DNA of 64,000 bases, taken from NCBI GenBank assembly GCA_937870825.1, contig CALMZO010000213.1, positions 1 through 64,000 of the forward strand, given 5' to 3'. Source of the stretch: an uncultured Chloroflexota bacterium. GTDB lineage: Bacteria > Chloroflexota > Anaerolineae > UBA4142 > SHND01. The first letter of the stretch is position 1, and every line of letters starts with the position of its first letter. Shown here piece by piece: positions 1-7,554 of the stretch. A program made the position numbers and the translations under genes. Below the pieces are notes generated by a model. The model made no database searches. It worked only from the letters and a program-made list of their open reading frames with translations, and was not told the DNA's origin.

Positions 1-878
1 ACCTGGTCGGCGAGAATACCGAACATGAACGTCATAAATGCAGAGACGAAAAGAATGACCGCGCCCGACGCGACATTTGCGCGTCCAAGCGCAACACTGT
101 CGAGAACGAGATACACGATGCCGACGAAAAAAAGCAACGCGCTCGCGGGCAAAAAAACTTTGAGTGGGTCGAACAACGCGACAATGCGAATAATGAGCAG
201 CAATGTATTGAAACCATCCGCGACGCGGACCCTGCTCGTACCGGTCGTGCGCGGGTGAACCGTTATCGGCAAGTATGTGACATTATACCCGTCTTTGAAC
301 ATGGCGAGGGTTAAAGTTGTCGTAAAAGAGAAACCGTTTGGAAGCAAATTCAAAAAACGTTTTGCCGTGTCCACGCGCAGCGCGCGAAAACCGCAATTCA
401 AATCCGGAATTTCCGTTTGCGCTAAATAGTTTGCGGTCTTGCCGAGCAGCCATTTCCCCGGCTTGCGAAGCGTTGGTGAACCCGCGCCCTGCGGTCTTAC
501 GCCCACTGCCATATCGCAATCGTTCAACGCGTTCACCAATTTTGCAATATCATTCGCGTCAAATTGTCCGTCCGCGTCGAACGTGACGACATTCTCGCGT
601 TCTGCCGCGCGAATCCCCGCTTTCAACGCCGCGCCGTACCCTTTGTTGTTGCGATGCCGAATGACGCGCGCGCCGTGTTCTGATGCGACGCGCGCGGTGT
701 TGTCCGTCGAACCGTCATCTACGACAAGAATTTCCGCGCCGCGCTCGCGCCATGCGCGCAAAGTTTTCAAAACATTCGGCAAACCATGTTCTTCGTTGTA
801 CGCGGGAATGACGATGGAAACGTTCGAGTTTGTTTCCGTCGCGGTCAGAAATTGCCGAGTCGAGTCGAGGGCAATCAT
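1..878 (-). CDS. Family 2 glycosyltransferase, 3' end beyond window
   Basis: The reading frame is open from an ATG at 878 to the window edge (about 292 codons), so the C-terminus is missing. The N-terminal GT-A fold is clear: VSIVIPAYNEE near residues 20-30, VVDDGSTDN near 52-60, and the metal-binding DAD at 101-103. Two hydrophobic segments begin near residue 240, as in membrane-bound polyprenyl-phosphate sugar transferases (dolichol-phosphate mannosyltransferase type). The likely role is moving a sugar from a nucleotide donor to a lipid carrier or growing glycan at the cytoplasmic membrane; donor and acceptor cannot be read from the sequence. The start codon directly follows the stop of the Uma2-like gene (TGA then ATG), suggesting co-transcription. 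Confidence 0.88.
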   Translation of the reverse strand, partial: MIALDSTRQFLTATETNSNVSIVIPAYNEEHGLPNVLKTLRAWRERGAEILVVDDGSTDNTARVASEHGARVIRHRNNKGYGAALKAGIRAAERENVVTFDADGQFDANDIAKLVNALNDCDMAVGVRPQGAGSPTLRKPGKWLLGKTANYLAQTEIPDLNCGFRALRVDTAKRFLNLLPNGFSFTTTLTLAMFKDGYNVTYLPITVHPRTTGTSRVRVADGFNTLLLIIRIVALFDPLKVFLPASALLFFVGIVYLVLDSVALGRANVASGAVILFVSAFMTFMFGILADQ

Positions 879-1562
879 TCAATCTTGTTTGCCGCGCAGT
901 TTTTCGAGTTCCGCGCGGAGACGCGCGTTTTCTTGTTCCAAGGCGCGCGTTTGTTCTTCCGCTTCGCGCGCCGCCTCTGCGCTCTCGACATAGTTTTTCA
1001 AGATTTCTCGAGTGCGCGGATGGATGAGGCGCAATGTCCCGTCAATTTCCTGCAATGCGAGCTGCATTTCTTGGCTAAAGATTTCGCCATCTTCGTTTGG
1101 ACGCAACCGTTCGTATGTGCTGCCCACCAAGCGAAAACCGCGCAGCGGCGGGTCAAGTTCTTCATGCTCGACATCGTACACAAAATACTCGCGCACGCCG
1201 ATTTGGGCATAGAGTTCCATTTTGTCACCCAAATCAACTTCCCATGTCGCGCGTGAGGTAATTTCAAAAATCACCGACGGCGCGCTTTTTTCTTCCCACA
1301 GTTTGATAATCCGGCGCGGCGTTTTATCCAGTCCCGGAATGAGATACACATCGGGCGCAAAGGACAACTTGGGAAACCCTTCGGCGTAATAAATCATATT
1401 GTTTCCGCCAACGTACATATCCGCGCGATCTTTGAACCAAGCCATCAACACATCCAAAAGATACGTGATGACAAGAATGTGCTTCATTGTTTCTGCCATA
1501 GGTTTGCCATCCGATTCAGGATAATGAATTTTACTTTGTGGGGGAAACGGAACAATGGTCAT
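879..1562 (-). CDS. Uma2 family (DUF820) endonuclease-like protein
   Basis: A 227-residue protein with the Uma2/DUF820 restriction-endonuclease-like core. P70-D71 (APDVYLIPG), E100 (VIFEITS) and K114 (GDKMELY) can form a PD-(D/E)xK-type site, followed by the family signature GVREYFVYD at 122-130. The last 45 residues are a charged coiled coil rich in Glu, Ala and Arg, a common appendage in this family. Uma2 proteins are numerous in cyanobacteria and Chloroflexota, and their cellular role is not settled. Starts with ATG at 1562, 3 nt after the stop of the upstream methyltransferase gene. Confidence 0.85.
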   Translation of the reverse strand: MTIVPFPPQSKIHYPESDGKPMAETMKHILVITYLLDVLMAWFKDRADMYVGGNNMIYYAEGFPKLSFAPDVYLIPGLDKTPRRIIKLWEEKSAPSVIFEITSRATWEVDLGDKMELYAQIGVREYFVYDVEHEELDPPLRGFRLVGSTYERLRPNEDGEIFSQEMQLALQEIDGTLRLIHPRTREILKNYVESAEAAREAEEQTRALEQENARLRAELEKLRGKQD

Positions 1563-1565
1563 GCT

Positions 1566-2429
1566 TTACCTCACTTGCGCCACACAGTACCGATGATGCG
1601 CCCAGATGCTTTTGATTTGCCAAGGCAGCGGCGCGCGCTCCAAGAACGCGTAACGCGCCATCTGCGCTTTTAATTCCGGTTTCTTGCCCAAATAATAATC
1701 CATCGAACTCCAATTCCAATCCGCGCCTTCAAAACGCGACTGCATCTGTTTTGATTGAATACCGAGTCGTTTCAAAACTTCGGTTGCAGGCATCACGGTG
1801 TCGGGCCACGGCGGCACGTCCAACACGCCTTCGTCAATAATTTCGCAATCCCAATCGCGCAAGATATTTTTCACGCGATGGATGTTTGCCCACGACTCGT
1901 CCACATAACGCACAAACTCTTGCTCCAAAACATATTTTCGCATCAAGTATCCAACCTGCGCGCGGTTGGGCATCGCGATAAAAATCAAATTGCGCGAGAC
2001 GCGGACGAGTTCGCCGACAAGTTTTTCCGCGTCGGGCAAATACCACAACGCCGCCCAATTCCACGCGAGGTCAAAGCATTTGGTTGGTGATGGGAGATGA
2101 GAGATGGGAGATTGAAAAATAAATTGCGCGTCCAGATTCAGTTCGCCCCAAATGCGTTTGATGTGTTCGAGGCGTTCCGCATTGTCGTCCACGAGCGTCA
2201 CGCTTGCGCCATTGCGCGCGAGAATCACCGAGTTGATGCCGCTCACGCCTGCCATTCCGTAAATCGGCGCTTCCAGTACGGACTTGATGTTGTGCTTTTT
2301 TTGTAATGCTTCCAAAAAGTCATTCAACATCAAACGTTCATAAACGAGTCCCAGCCCTTCGTTGTAATCGGTCAAATTTTTGCGCCAGCGTTCGGGCGGA
2401 AGGGGTTCGATGCGCGGTTTCACAGACAT
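1566..2429 (-). CDS. Class I SAM-dependent methyltransferase-like protein
   Basis: About 287 residues. A Rossmann-type region is visible: VLEAPIYGMAGVSGINS resembles a diverged glycine-rich motif I, followed by VTLVDDNAERLEHIK as the acidic strand-2 motif. The later FDLAWNWAALWYLPDAEK resembles the post-motif region. The substrate is unknown. A heptameric repeat adds an insertion (SPISHLPSPTK) between the two halves of the fold. A GTG at 2447 is an alternative start, but ATG 2429 lies about 7 nt after a TATAGT box (complement of 2437-2442) with no Shine-Dalgarno, so the mRNA may be leaderless. The next gene downstream is the Uma2-like gene, 3 nt away. Confidence 0.75.
   Translation of the reverse strand: MSVKPRIEPLPPERWRKNLTDYNEGLGLVYERLMLNDFLEALQKKHNIKSVLEAPIYGMAGVSGINSVILARNGASVTLVDDNAERLEHIKRIWGELNLDAQFIFQSPISHLPSPTKCFDLAWNWAALWYLPDAEKLVGELVRVSRNLIFIAMPNRAQVGYLMRKYVLEQEFVRYVDESWANIHRVKNILRDWDCEIIDEGVLDVPPWPDTVMPATEVLKRLGIQSKQMQSRFEGADWNWSSMDYYLGKKPELKAQMARYAFLERAPLPWQIKSIWAHHRYCVAQVR
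2086..2114. repeat. Heptameric tandem repeat inside methyltransferase gene
   Basis: About four 7-bp units of the type GGGAGAT/GAGAGAT lie in frame within the methyltransferase gene and encode a short insertion rich in Ser, Pro and His. It is one of about a dozen heptad arrays in this window, each with its own unit sequence. Confidence 0.7.
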
Positions 2430-2493
2430 GGCAGTAACTATATTCACAACAAGGGTTTTGTCGAATGTTGTGGGGGCAATTCATGAATTGCCC

Positions 2494-3957
2494 CTACGAT
2501 TCTTCCAACAGATTCCCCGCAATTCGTTCTACCGCTTCAATCAGCAAATCAAAATCCTCGCGCCGACTGCGATGATTCGTAATGGCGACGCGGAGGGAAA
2601 ATTTCCCGCGCAAATTTGTGCTGGAAGGAACGGCGATGCCCGATTCCTGAATGCGCGCGAGCAGTTCTTGATTGAACGCGTTGAGCTGTTCATCCGTCAT
2701 GTTCGGCGCGAGATAGCGAAAGCAAACAATGTTGAGTGGATGCGGCGCGGTGAGTTCGAGGTTGGGCGCGGATTGCACCAACTGCGCGAGGTATTGCGCT
2801 TGCGCGATGTTTTGCGAAAACAGCCGCGCGAGTTTTTTCATGCCAAAGGTTTTGAACGCGGTCCATATTTTCAGCGCACGAAAACCGCGCGAAAGTTGCA
2901 CGCCGTAATCGGTGAACCAATTCTGTCCGCCGTGCGGTCCGCGTCCCGTTTGTTTCAAATAGGGCGGGGTCGTGGTGAACGTTTGGAGATGCGCCGCGTC
3001 CGAACGCACGAGCGTTGTGCCTGCTTCGTACGGCACATAAAACCATTTGTGCAAATCGAACGCGAGCGAGTCCGCGCGTTCCATGCCGTGTAACTGCGCG
3101 CGAAATTCGGGCAGGGTGTACGCCCACGCGCCGAACGCGCCGTCCACATGAAACCACAAATTAAATTCGCGCGCGAGATTCGCCATCGCGTCGAGATTAT
3201 CAAATGCGCCCGTGTTCACCGTTCCCGCGTTGCCGATGAGGCAGATGGGCTGCAAATCATTCGCGATGTCCTGGACAATTGCCTCGCGCAGCGCGTTCAC
3301 ATCAATTTCATACGCGTCGTTGACCGCGATGCGGCGAAAAAATTTGTTGCCGATGCCGAGCAGTTCGACGCTTTTTAACAGCGACGAGTGCATTTCGGCA
3401 GAACCGTACACGACGAACGGTTTGCGATTCCATAATCCTTCATGGCGAATGTCGTACCCGGCTTTGGCATTGCGCGCGACGGCGAGACCGACAAAGTTTG
3501 CCATCGAGCCGCCGCTCACGAGCAAGCCGCTTGCCGCGCGCGGGAAATCGAAAATTTCTTTGAGCCAATCGAGTACTTGTGCCTCGACATGCGCCGCGCT
3601 GTGATTGCCGCCGCCGACATTCGGATTCATCGCCGCTGCCAGCAATTCACTCAACGCGCCGAGCGGCGTGCCGGTCCCCTGTACCCAGCCCCAAAAGCGC
3701 GGATGCAAATTGCCGTTCGGGTACGGCAAAATGTTTTCCTTGAAATTTTCGTACACTTGAAAAACATCGCCTTCGTCTTGAGGCAACGCGCCGCCGATTT
3801 GTTCGCGCGCCGTTTCAGGATACGGCTGCCACGTCGGTTGTTCGCGCAGGGATTGCATGTGCGCGAACATGTCGTCAATCATTTGATGCCCCAGCGCGCG
3901 CAATTCATCCCAATCGCGCGGGTCGAGTGTTTCTTCTTGCCTTTTTTCGTTTGTCAT
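2494..3957 (-). CDS. PLP-dependent amino acid decarboxylase (group II)
   Basis: A 487-residue protein of the aromatic-L-amino-acid/glutamate decarboxylase family (fold type I). Family features appear in order: the N-terminal LHPRFWGWVQGTGTP; VSGGSMANFVGL for the cofactor phosphate; SAEMHSS, whose His (190) stacks on PLP; FHVDGAFGAWA with Asp272; and the Schiff-base lysine K304 in DLHKWFYVPYEAG. The expected reaction is decarboxylation of an aromatic or related L-amino acid in the cytoplasm. The exact substrate is not predictable. ATG 3957 is preferred over an upstream TTG at 3978 because AGGAGCAGAGG precedes it at good spacing. It follows the ArsA-like gene by 13 bp. Confidence 0.9.
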   Translation of the reverse strand: MTNEKRQEETLDPRDWDELRALGHQMIDDMFAHMQSLREQPTWQPYPETAREQIGGALPQDEGDVFQVYENFKENILPYPNGNLHPRFWGWVQGTGTPLGALSELLAAAMNPNVGGGNHSAAHVEAQVLDWLKEIFDFPRAASGLLVSGGSMANFVGLAVARNAKAGYDIRHEGLWNRKPFVVYGSAEMHSSLLKSVELLGIGNKFFRRIAVNDAYEIDVNALREAIVQDIANDLQPICLIGNAGTVNTGAFDNLDAMANLAREFNLWFHVDGAFGAWAYTLPEFRAQLHGMERADSLAFDLHKWFYVPYEAGTTLVRSDAAHLQTFTTTPPYLKQTGRGPHGGQNWFTDYGVQLSRGFRALKIWTAFKTFGMKKLARLFSQNIAQAQYLAQLVQSAPNLELTAPHPLNIVCFRYLAPNMTDEQLNAFNQELLARIQESGIAVPSSTNLRGKFSLRVAITNHRSRREDFDLLIEAVERIAGNLLEES

Positions 3958-3970
3958 TTGTCCTCTGCTC

Positions 3971-5131
3971 CTAAGCAAAATTCACCACGAGTTTGCCGTC
4001 TTCCATTTTTGCTTTTTGCACCTCGAGCGTCGCCAACGCGCGCGGCAAAATCGCGTTGCGGCGAAAATTCCCGACGCTGATGGCGAGTTCGTCGCCCGCG
4101 CGCGTGAGATGCACATCGCTTTTCGCGGCGAACGGCAATTTCATTTTCAAAATATAGCCCTTGCCGTTTTTCACAATTTCTTGCGGGCTGCCGTGATAAA
4201 AAATTTGTGACGGGTCTTGCGCGCCGTACAACGCGTCCGCCGTGCGCCGCAGCATTTCGAGTCCGACGACTTCTTGGTCAAAGAACGGCACTTGGAAAAT
4301 TGGCACGGGCGCGAACGACTCTTGAATCATTTTCCCATACCGCGCTTGGGATTCTTTCAACACCGCGAAATACGGGTCATTGACCGACGCGGGCAGCACG
4401 CGATTGGAAACGACGAGGTCACACGCAAAACCGTACAAGTTGATGTACGTGAACATGCGCTGCGCTTCTTTGATGACCATCTTTTCGGGATTCAGCACAA
4501 CGCGCACCGAAGATTTTTCGGTGTCGCTCAACAATTCCGCCATGCGATTCAATTGCTGAATCAATTCTTTGATGGTGTCAAACACTTGGTCGTCGGGCAA
4601 CGGAATATCGGTGACGGCGCGCATCACAGGCGACGCAAATCGCATCGCCATTTTTTCGATTGGAAAAATGTGCGTGAGGTACCAACGCGCGACTTCGGGC
4701 AATGAAAGCAATTTCAATGTTTCGCCCGTCGGCGCGCAATCCACAATGATGACATCATATTTTCCTGATTCCGCGAGATAGACAATTTGCAAAAGCGACG
4801 CGAGTTCGTCCATCCCCGGCAGCACACTCACTTCATCGGCGATGAGTTCATCCACGCCGCGCCACTGCAAGAGCGAGCGAAAGTACGCTTGCACTTTGCC
4901 CCAGTATTTTTCCATCTGATACAACACATCAATTTCTTGCGCGTGCAGTTTTGGCGCAATTTCAATCGGCTCTTGGCCAATTTTCAAATCGAACGAATCT
5001 GCGAGCGAATGCGCCGCGTCGGTTGACAAGACAATCGTGCGCTTGCCCATTTCCGCGCAGCGCAACGCGGTGGCGGCGGCGACGGACGTTTTGCCAACGC
5101 CGCCTTTGCCGGTATACAAAATAATTCTCAT
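3971..5131 (-). CDS. ArsA/GET3-family ATPase with C-terminal HSP20-like domain
   Basis: A 386-residue ATPase. Residues 1-20 carry the deviant Walker A of the SIMIBI class (GKGGVGKTSVAAA). STDAAHSLADSFD follows as the switch/Walker A' region, and VDCAPTGETLKLLSLPE near 130-146 is the Walker B/switch II type motif. The last 75 residues resemble the ArsA_HSP20 (alpha-crystallin-like) domain often fused to bacterial homologues. I saw no cysteine cluster or arsenic-resistance neighbours, so arsenite transport is unlikely. A GET3-like role in handling hydrophobic clients is an inference. The start is ATG 5131 with GAGG upstream. A TATAAT box lies at the complement of 5179-5184. Confidence 0.88.
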   Translation of the reverse strand: MRIILYTGKGGVGKTSVAAATALRCAEMGKRTIVLSTDAAHSLADSFDLKIGQEPIEIAPKLHAQEIDVLYQMEKYWGKVQAYFRSLLQWRGVDELIADEVSVLPGMDELASLLQIVYLAESGKYDVIIVDCAPTGETLKLLSLPEVARWYLTHIFPIEKMAMRFASPVMRAVTDIPLPDDQVFDTIKELIQQLNRMAELLSDTEKSSVRVVLNPEKMVIKEAQRMFTYINLYGFACDLVVSNRVLPASVNDPYFAVLKESQARYGKMIQESFAPVPIFQVPFFDQEVVGLEMLRRTADALYGAQDPSQIFYHGSPQEIVKNGKGYILKMKLPFAAKSDVHLTRAGDELAISVGNFRRNAILPRALATLEVQKAKMEDGKLVVNFA

Positions 5132-5178
5132 CTCTCGGTTTCCTCGCCAAACTCTGGTTTCATCTCAAGCCGCCTCCG

Positions 5179-5184
5179 ATTATA
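5179..5184 (-). promoter_or_regulatory. Candidate -10 box for the ArsA-decarboxylase genes
   Basis: The complement reads TATAAT about 48 bp upstream of the ArsA-like start, with no other gene between. No convincing -35 hexamer was found at standard spacing. Confidence 0.4.
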
Positions 5185-5205
5185 CTTGAACGCATCCGAA
5201 ACCGT

Positions 5206-5229
5206 CTTTTCATCTCTCATCTCCCAACC
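5206..5229. repeat. Short heptameric repeat in intergenic region
   Basis: Three imperfect 7-bp units (CATCTCT, CATCTCC, CAACCTC) lie in the intergenic stretch of about 300 bp between the ArsA-like gene and the protease gene. Apart from this array, the -10 box and the terminator at 5379, I see nothing in that stretch. Confidence 0.45.
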
Positions 5230-5378
5230 TCGTTTCGAGGAGCATTCCTACGCCAATTTTTTTCCGCTCTTGTATCTACCATATTGCTTGGCAAAGCAGA
5301 GCCGCCTGCATGGCGCACGCGCGCCAAGCCGGTCGCAAAGCGCGACGCGCGGAAATTTGGGATTTGGTTTCTGCTTAA

Positions 5379-5417
5379 ACAAAGAGACGCCGCAAGGGTA
5401 ATGCGGCGTCTCTTTGT
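5379..5417 (-). terminator. Rho-independent terminator of the protease gene
   Basis: A perfect 16-bp inverted repeat (ACAAAGAGACGCCGCA and its complement) with a 7-nt loop lies just after the stop codon of the secreted protease gene. The flanks are A-rich on one side and T-rich on the other, so it could work in both directions. Confidence 0.85.
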
Positions 5418-5438
5418 ATTTCTTGCTTGTGAGTCGTG

Positions 5439-6869
5439 CTAATTGCCTACAGTGTAAACGTGTACGGCGTTCGCATCGGGGGCAAATGCATAACCGGCTT
5501 TGGTCAAATTGTTCACCACAATCTTCCACTCACCAAGTGGAGCGTTGCGCCCAAGAGTGCACGCCCCTTCCACAGAGCCGGTGGTATTGCTCGTGAGATT
5601 TGCGGTACACGAGACCGAGTTGTCGGGTCGCAGGACCTGCACGGTGGCTTGAACGCCGGCTACAGCTTGACCCGCATCCGTTTGGACGTTAAAGCGATAA
5701 ACGACCTTGTCGCCGCGCACAAACGTATCCGTTGCCGTAAACTTTTTCGCCAGGATTTTGCCTGTCACAAGCGATGATACGTGTAACGGCGTGGTCGGTA
5801 TGAAAAGAAAGGCGCTGTTCGCGACATTCCAATGGGTGGCAAGATAACTTCGTCTTGCGGGATTTGTATTAAAGTAATCGTCCTTGTTGCAGTCAAAAAG
5901 ACTTTCATTGGTAGAGCCGCACATGTACTGCATATCCGGCGAGGTCGGACTGTCCTTGTAGCACATAACATCACTTTCATCATAGCAATGCCATCCGCCG
6001 TTGCTGTGCGGTGCGCTCATTTGTACACCGCCGAGAGTGTGCATCGTCTCGTGTGCGACGACCCACGGCGACCAGCAGCGTGCATCTACGCGCGCGTAGC
6101 GTGAGCCGCTGTTGTTGGCATTCGTGGCAAGTGGAGAATCGTCTCCAACGATATTGGCAATTCCACAATAGATTTCCGAATCCACATACAGCAAGTAATT
6201 GCGGTCCGGGTCGGTGTATCCGCGATTCATCAATTCGATAGCGGTGTTGACAAAGCTGTCGTCACCTTCCGGATTCAGTACGAGATTTTCGACAATCGGA
6301 AGACAATTCGTGTCATGGACGAAACGGACATGCCGTTCTCCGCCTGTTTGCTTGGCGCTGTTGTTGTAAATCGCGTCGGCGGCGGCTGCCCATTGCTGGA
6401 ATGAATTTACATATTCGGCATAACGGTCGGGGCGGTCGGCTGCGCGGACGTACATGACTTGAATGCGTCTGCCGGTCTGACCATCGCCGGAACAAACGAC
6501 TCGGGCTGCTCCGACATCCGTCGGGAGCGGGGGGACAGTTTCCGCAATGCCCTGCATCGCAGGAATCGCATCAGGACCGTGCGTGCACAACGGCTTGCGC
6601 CCCTTGCCAACTTGAACGTCAAAACCGTTTTGGCAATCCGGACGATTGCTCCGAACCAACCCTTTGTACACAAGACCGCGCCGCGGTTGGTCAGGTGGAT
6701 TGCCGCCTTGCGCGTTCGCACTTTGGGATGGCAGACTCATGAACAACAGAACAAGCGCAAAGGCGAAAAAAGCGCCGGAGAGAAAGAGCCGCACGCGCGG
6801 GCGGGCGCGCAAATACGGTTGGAGAAAAGAGCTCGCCAAAATATGGCGGAGGTTAGTACGCAGAAACAC
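5439..6869 (-). CDS. Secreted metzincin-like zinc metalloprotease under c-di-GMP control
   Basis: A basic stretch and hydrophobic segment (LFLSGAFFAFALVLLFM) end in SANAQ, a likely signal peptidase site. The mature protein carries HETMHTLGGVQMSAPH, a metzincin-type zinc site with three His and the catalytic Glu. Further on, DVMCYKD could be the Met-turn. About 14 Cys suggest disulfides and an extracellular location. The C-terminal 110 residues look like a beta-sandwich (Ig-like) domain. Start choice is uncertain. The longest frame begins at TTG 6959/ATG 6953, but these lie inside the predicted type I c-di-GMP aptamer, so translation probably starts further down. GTG 6869 is given here; CTG 6863 follows AAGGGGG at better spacing. 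The divergent neighbour is a secreted protein with type II c-di-GMP riboswitches. The protease family cannot be named further. Confidence 0.85.
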   Translation of the reverse strand: MFLRTNLRHILASSFLQPYLRARPRVRLFLSGAFFAFALVLLFMSLPSQSANAQGGNPPDQPRRGLVYKGLVRSNRPDCQNGFDVQVGKGRKPLCTHGPDAIPAMQGIAETVPPLPTDVGAARVVCSGDGQTGRRIQVMYVRAADRPDRYAEYVNSFQQWAAAADAIYNNSAKQTGGERHVRFVHDTNCLPIVENLVLNPEGDDSFVNTAIELMNRGYTDPDRNYLLYVDSEIYCGIANIVGDDSPLATNANNSGSRYARVDARCWSPWVVAHETMHTLGGVQMSAPHSNGGWHCYDESDVMCYKDSPTSPDMQYMCGSTNESLFDCNKDDYFNTNPARRSYLATHWNVANSAFLFIPTTPLHVSSLVTGKILAKKFTATDTFVRGDKVVYRFNVQTDAGQAVAGVQATVQVLRPDNSVSCTANLTSNTTGSVEGACTLGRNAPLGEWKIVVNNLTKAGYAFAPDANAVHVYTVGN

Positions 6870-6917
6870 CCCCTTGACATCGTGCTTTTCACGTATCTGT
6901 GAGGAGCCAGACGCCCT

Positions 6918-7020
6918 GGAGGTGCTGGTTTCCTTCGGCGGCTCAGCTACCATGGGCAAATGCCTTTAGGCCTGAAGCTTTGCGTCCACTGCTTTCGCAG
7001 TGTTTGCCTTTATCGTGGAA
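6918..7020 (-). promoter_or_regulatory. Cyclic-di-GMP-I (GEMM) riboswitch
   Basis: The minus strand matches the GEMM-I aptamer consensus in order: GGCAAAC, a stem closed by a GAAA tetraloop (ACTGCGAAAGCAGT), GGACGCAAAGC, GGCCTAAAGGC as part of the tetraloop receptor, then CATGGTAGCTGAGCCGCCGA and GGAAACC, which can pair back to TTTCC to close P1. It lies directly upstream of the secreted protease gene. CACCTCC just after the aptamer (about 6919-6925) can pair with GGGGGTG (6867-6873), which covers the likely ribosome-binding site. This suggests translational control; the sign of the response cannot be read with certainty. I saw no clear terminator before the coding region. Confidence 0.9.
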
Positions 7021-7217
7021 AAGCGAAACGAAAATCTGTTCAAACCGAGTCCAAAAGACTCGCAAATTGTGTATTCATTGGTAGCATAATGTCAGAACGA
7101 AATTCGCGCAATGGAGCTTTGGTAAGAGGGAATAAAAGTCCAGTACCGGGAACCTATATAACATTGAACGGGAAACATAATTCTTGCCTTAATGTTTAGT
7201 TGATAGAATTCAAAAAA
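7021..7217. promoter_or_regulatory. Divergent promoter region between riboswitch leaders
   Basis: This stretch must hold the promoters of both riboswitch transcripts. On the plus strand TAGAAT at 7204-7209 is a candidate -10 just before the first type II aptamer, with only a weak -35 (TTCTTG, 17 bp upstream). A small inverted repeat (GAGTC CAAAA GACTC, 7048-7062) lies near the expected start of the minus transcript. No open reading frame of note is present. Confidence 0.4.
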
Positions 7218-7313
7218 ATACGGGAGCGATGAAACTCTACTGCACAGCGCCGGCCCCGCTTGTGTGTTGGACGCTATAGGTAGAGTGGAGCTAGTGGCGT
7301 AACCGACCGTGCC
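7218..7313 (+). promoter_or_regulatory. Cyclic-di-GMP-II riboswitch, first of two
   Basis: The sequence follows the c-di-GMP-II consensus: 5' ACGGGAGCGATGAA, a stem (ACTCTAC near 7234 with GTAGAGT near 7280), GGACGC able to pair with GGCGT for the pseudoknot, and the invariant 3' strand GTAACCGACCGTG. The 5' ACGG pairs with the 3' CCGT to form P1. The same CCGT strand begins the terminator at 7307, so aptamer and terminator are mutually exclusive. By that logic ligand binding prevents termination and turns the downstream gene on. Confidence 0.92.
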
Positions 7314-7347
7314 CTATAGAGCAAACCTCTATCGGCGCGGTTTTTTT
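7307..7347 (+). terminator. Terminator of the first c-di-GMP-II riboswitch
   Basis: CCGTGCC plus CTATAGAG pairs with CCTCTATC plus GGCGCGG, followed by seven T. The 5' arm overlaps the conserved 3' strand of the aptamer. It is therefore a riboswitch expression platform rather than an end-of-gene terminator. Confidence 0.88.
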
Positions 7348-7363
7348 ATCAATTCAATATCGT

Positions 7364-7443
7364 GTACGGGAGCAATGAAGTTCTGCTGCTTTAATTTTGG
7401 ACGCCTAGGCAGAACAGAGCTGGTGGCGTAACCGACCGTGTGC
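7364..7443 (+). promoter_or_regulatory. Cyclic-di-GMP-II riboswitch, second of two
   Basis: A second aptamer of the same class, diverged in its stems but keeping the conserved parts: ACGGGAGCAATGAAG, a GTTCTGC/GCAGAAC stem (7380-7386 with 7409-7415), TTTAATTTTGGACGCC with its pseudoknot partner GGCGT, and GTAACCGACCGTG. It starts about 17 nt after the T-run of the first terminator. The differing stems with matching partners are compensatory changes that support a folded RNA. Confidence 0.92.
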
Positions 7444-7483
7444 TTTTAGCCATTCAAGAGGCAAACGCACATGGTTTTTTTTT
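7436..7483 (+). terminator. Terminator of the second c-di-GMP-II riboswitch
   Basis: CCGTGTGC (7436-7443) pairs with GCACATGG (7467-7474), followed by nine T. The 5' arm again uses the 3' aptamer strand, giving the same ligand-on logic as the first unit. Confidence 0.87.
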
Positions 7484-7554
7484 ACGGTTTCGAGTTAGCA
7501 CATGGGGGGGGAATTCATCTCATTGAATAGTACGTTTTTCATGAGGGAGGCATC

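Noticed and set aside
3971..5131. Arsenic resistance operon
   Set aside because: Only the ATPase family matches; there is no ArsB, ArsR, ArsC or metal-binding Cys pattern.
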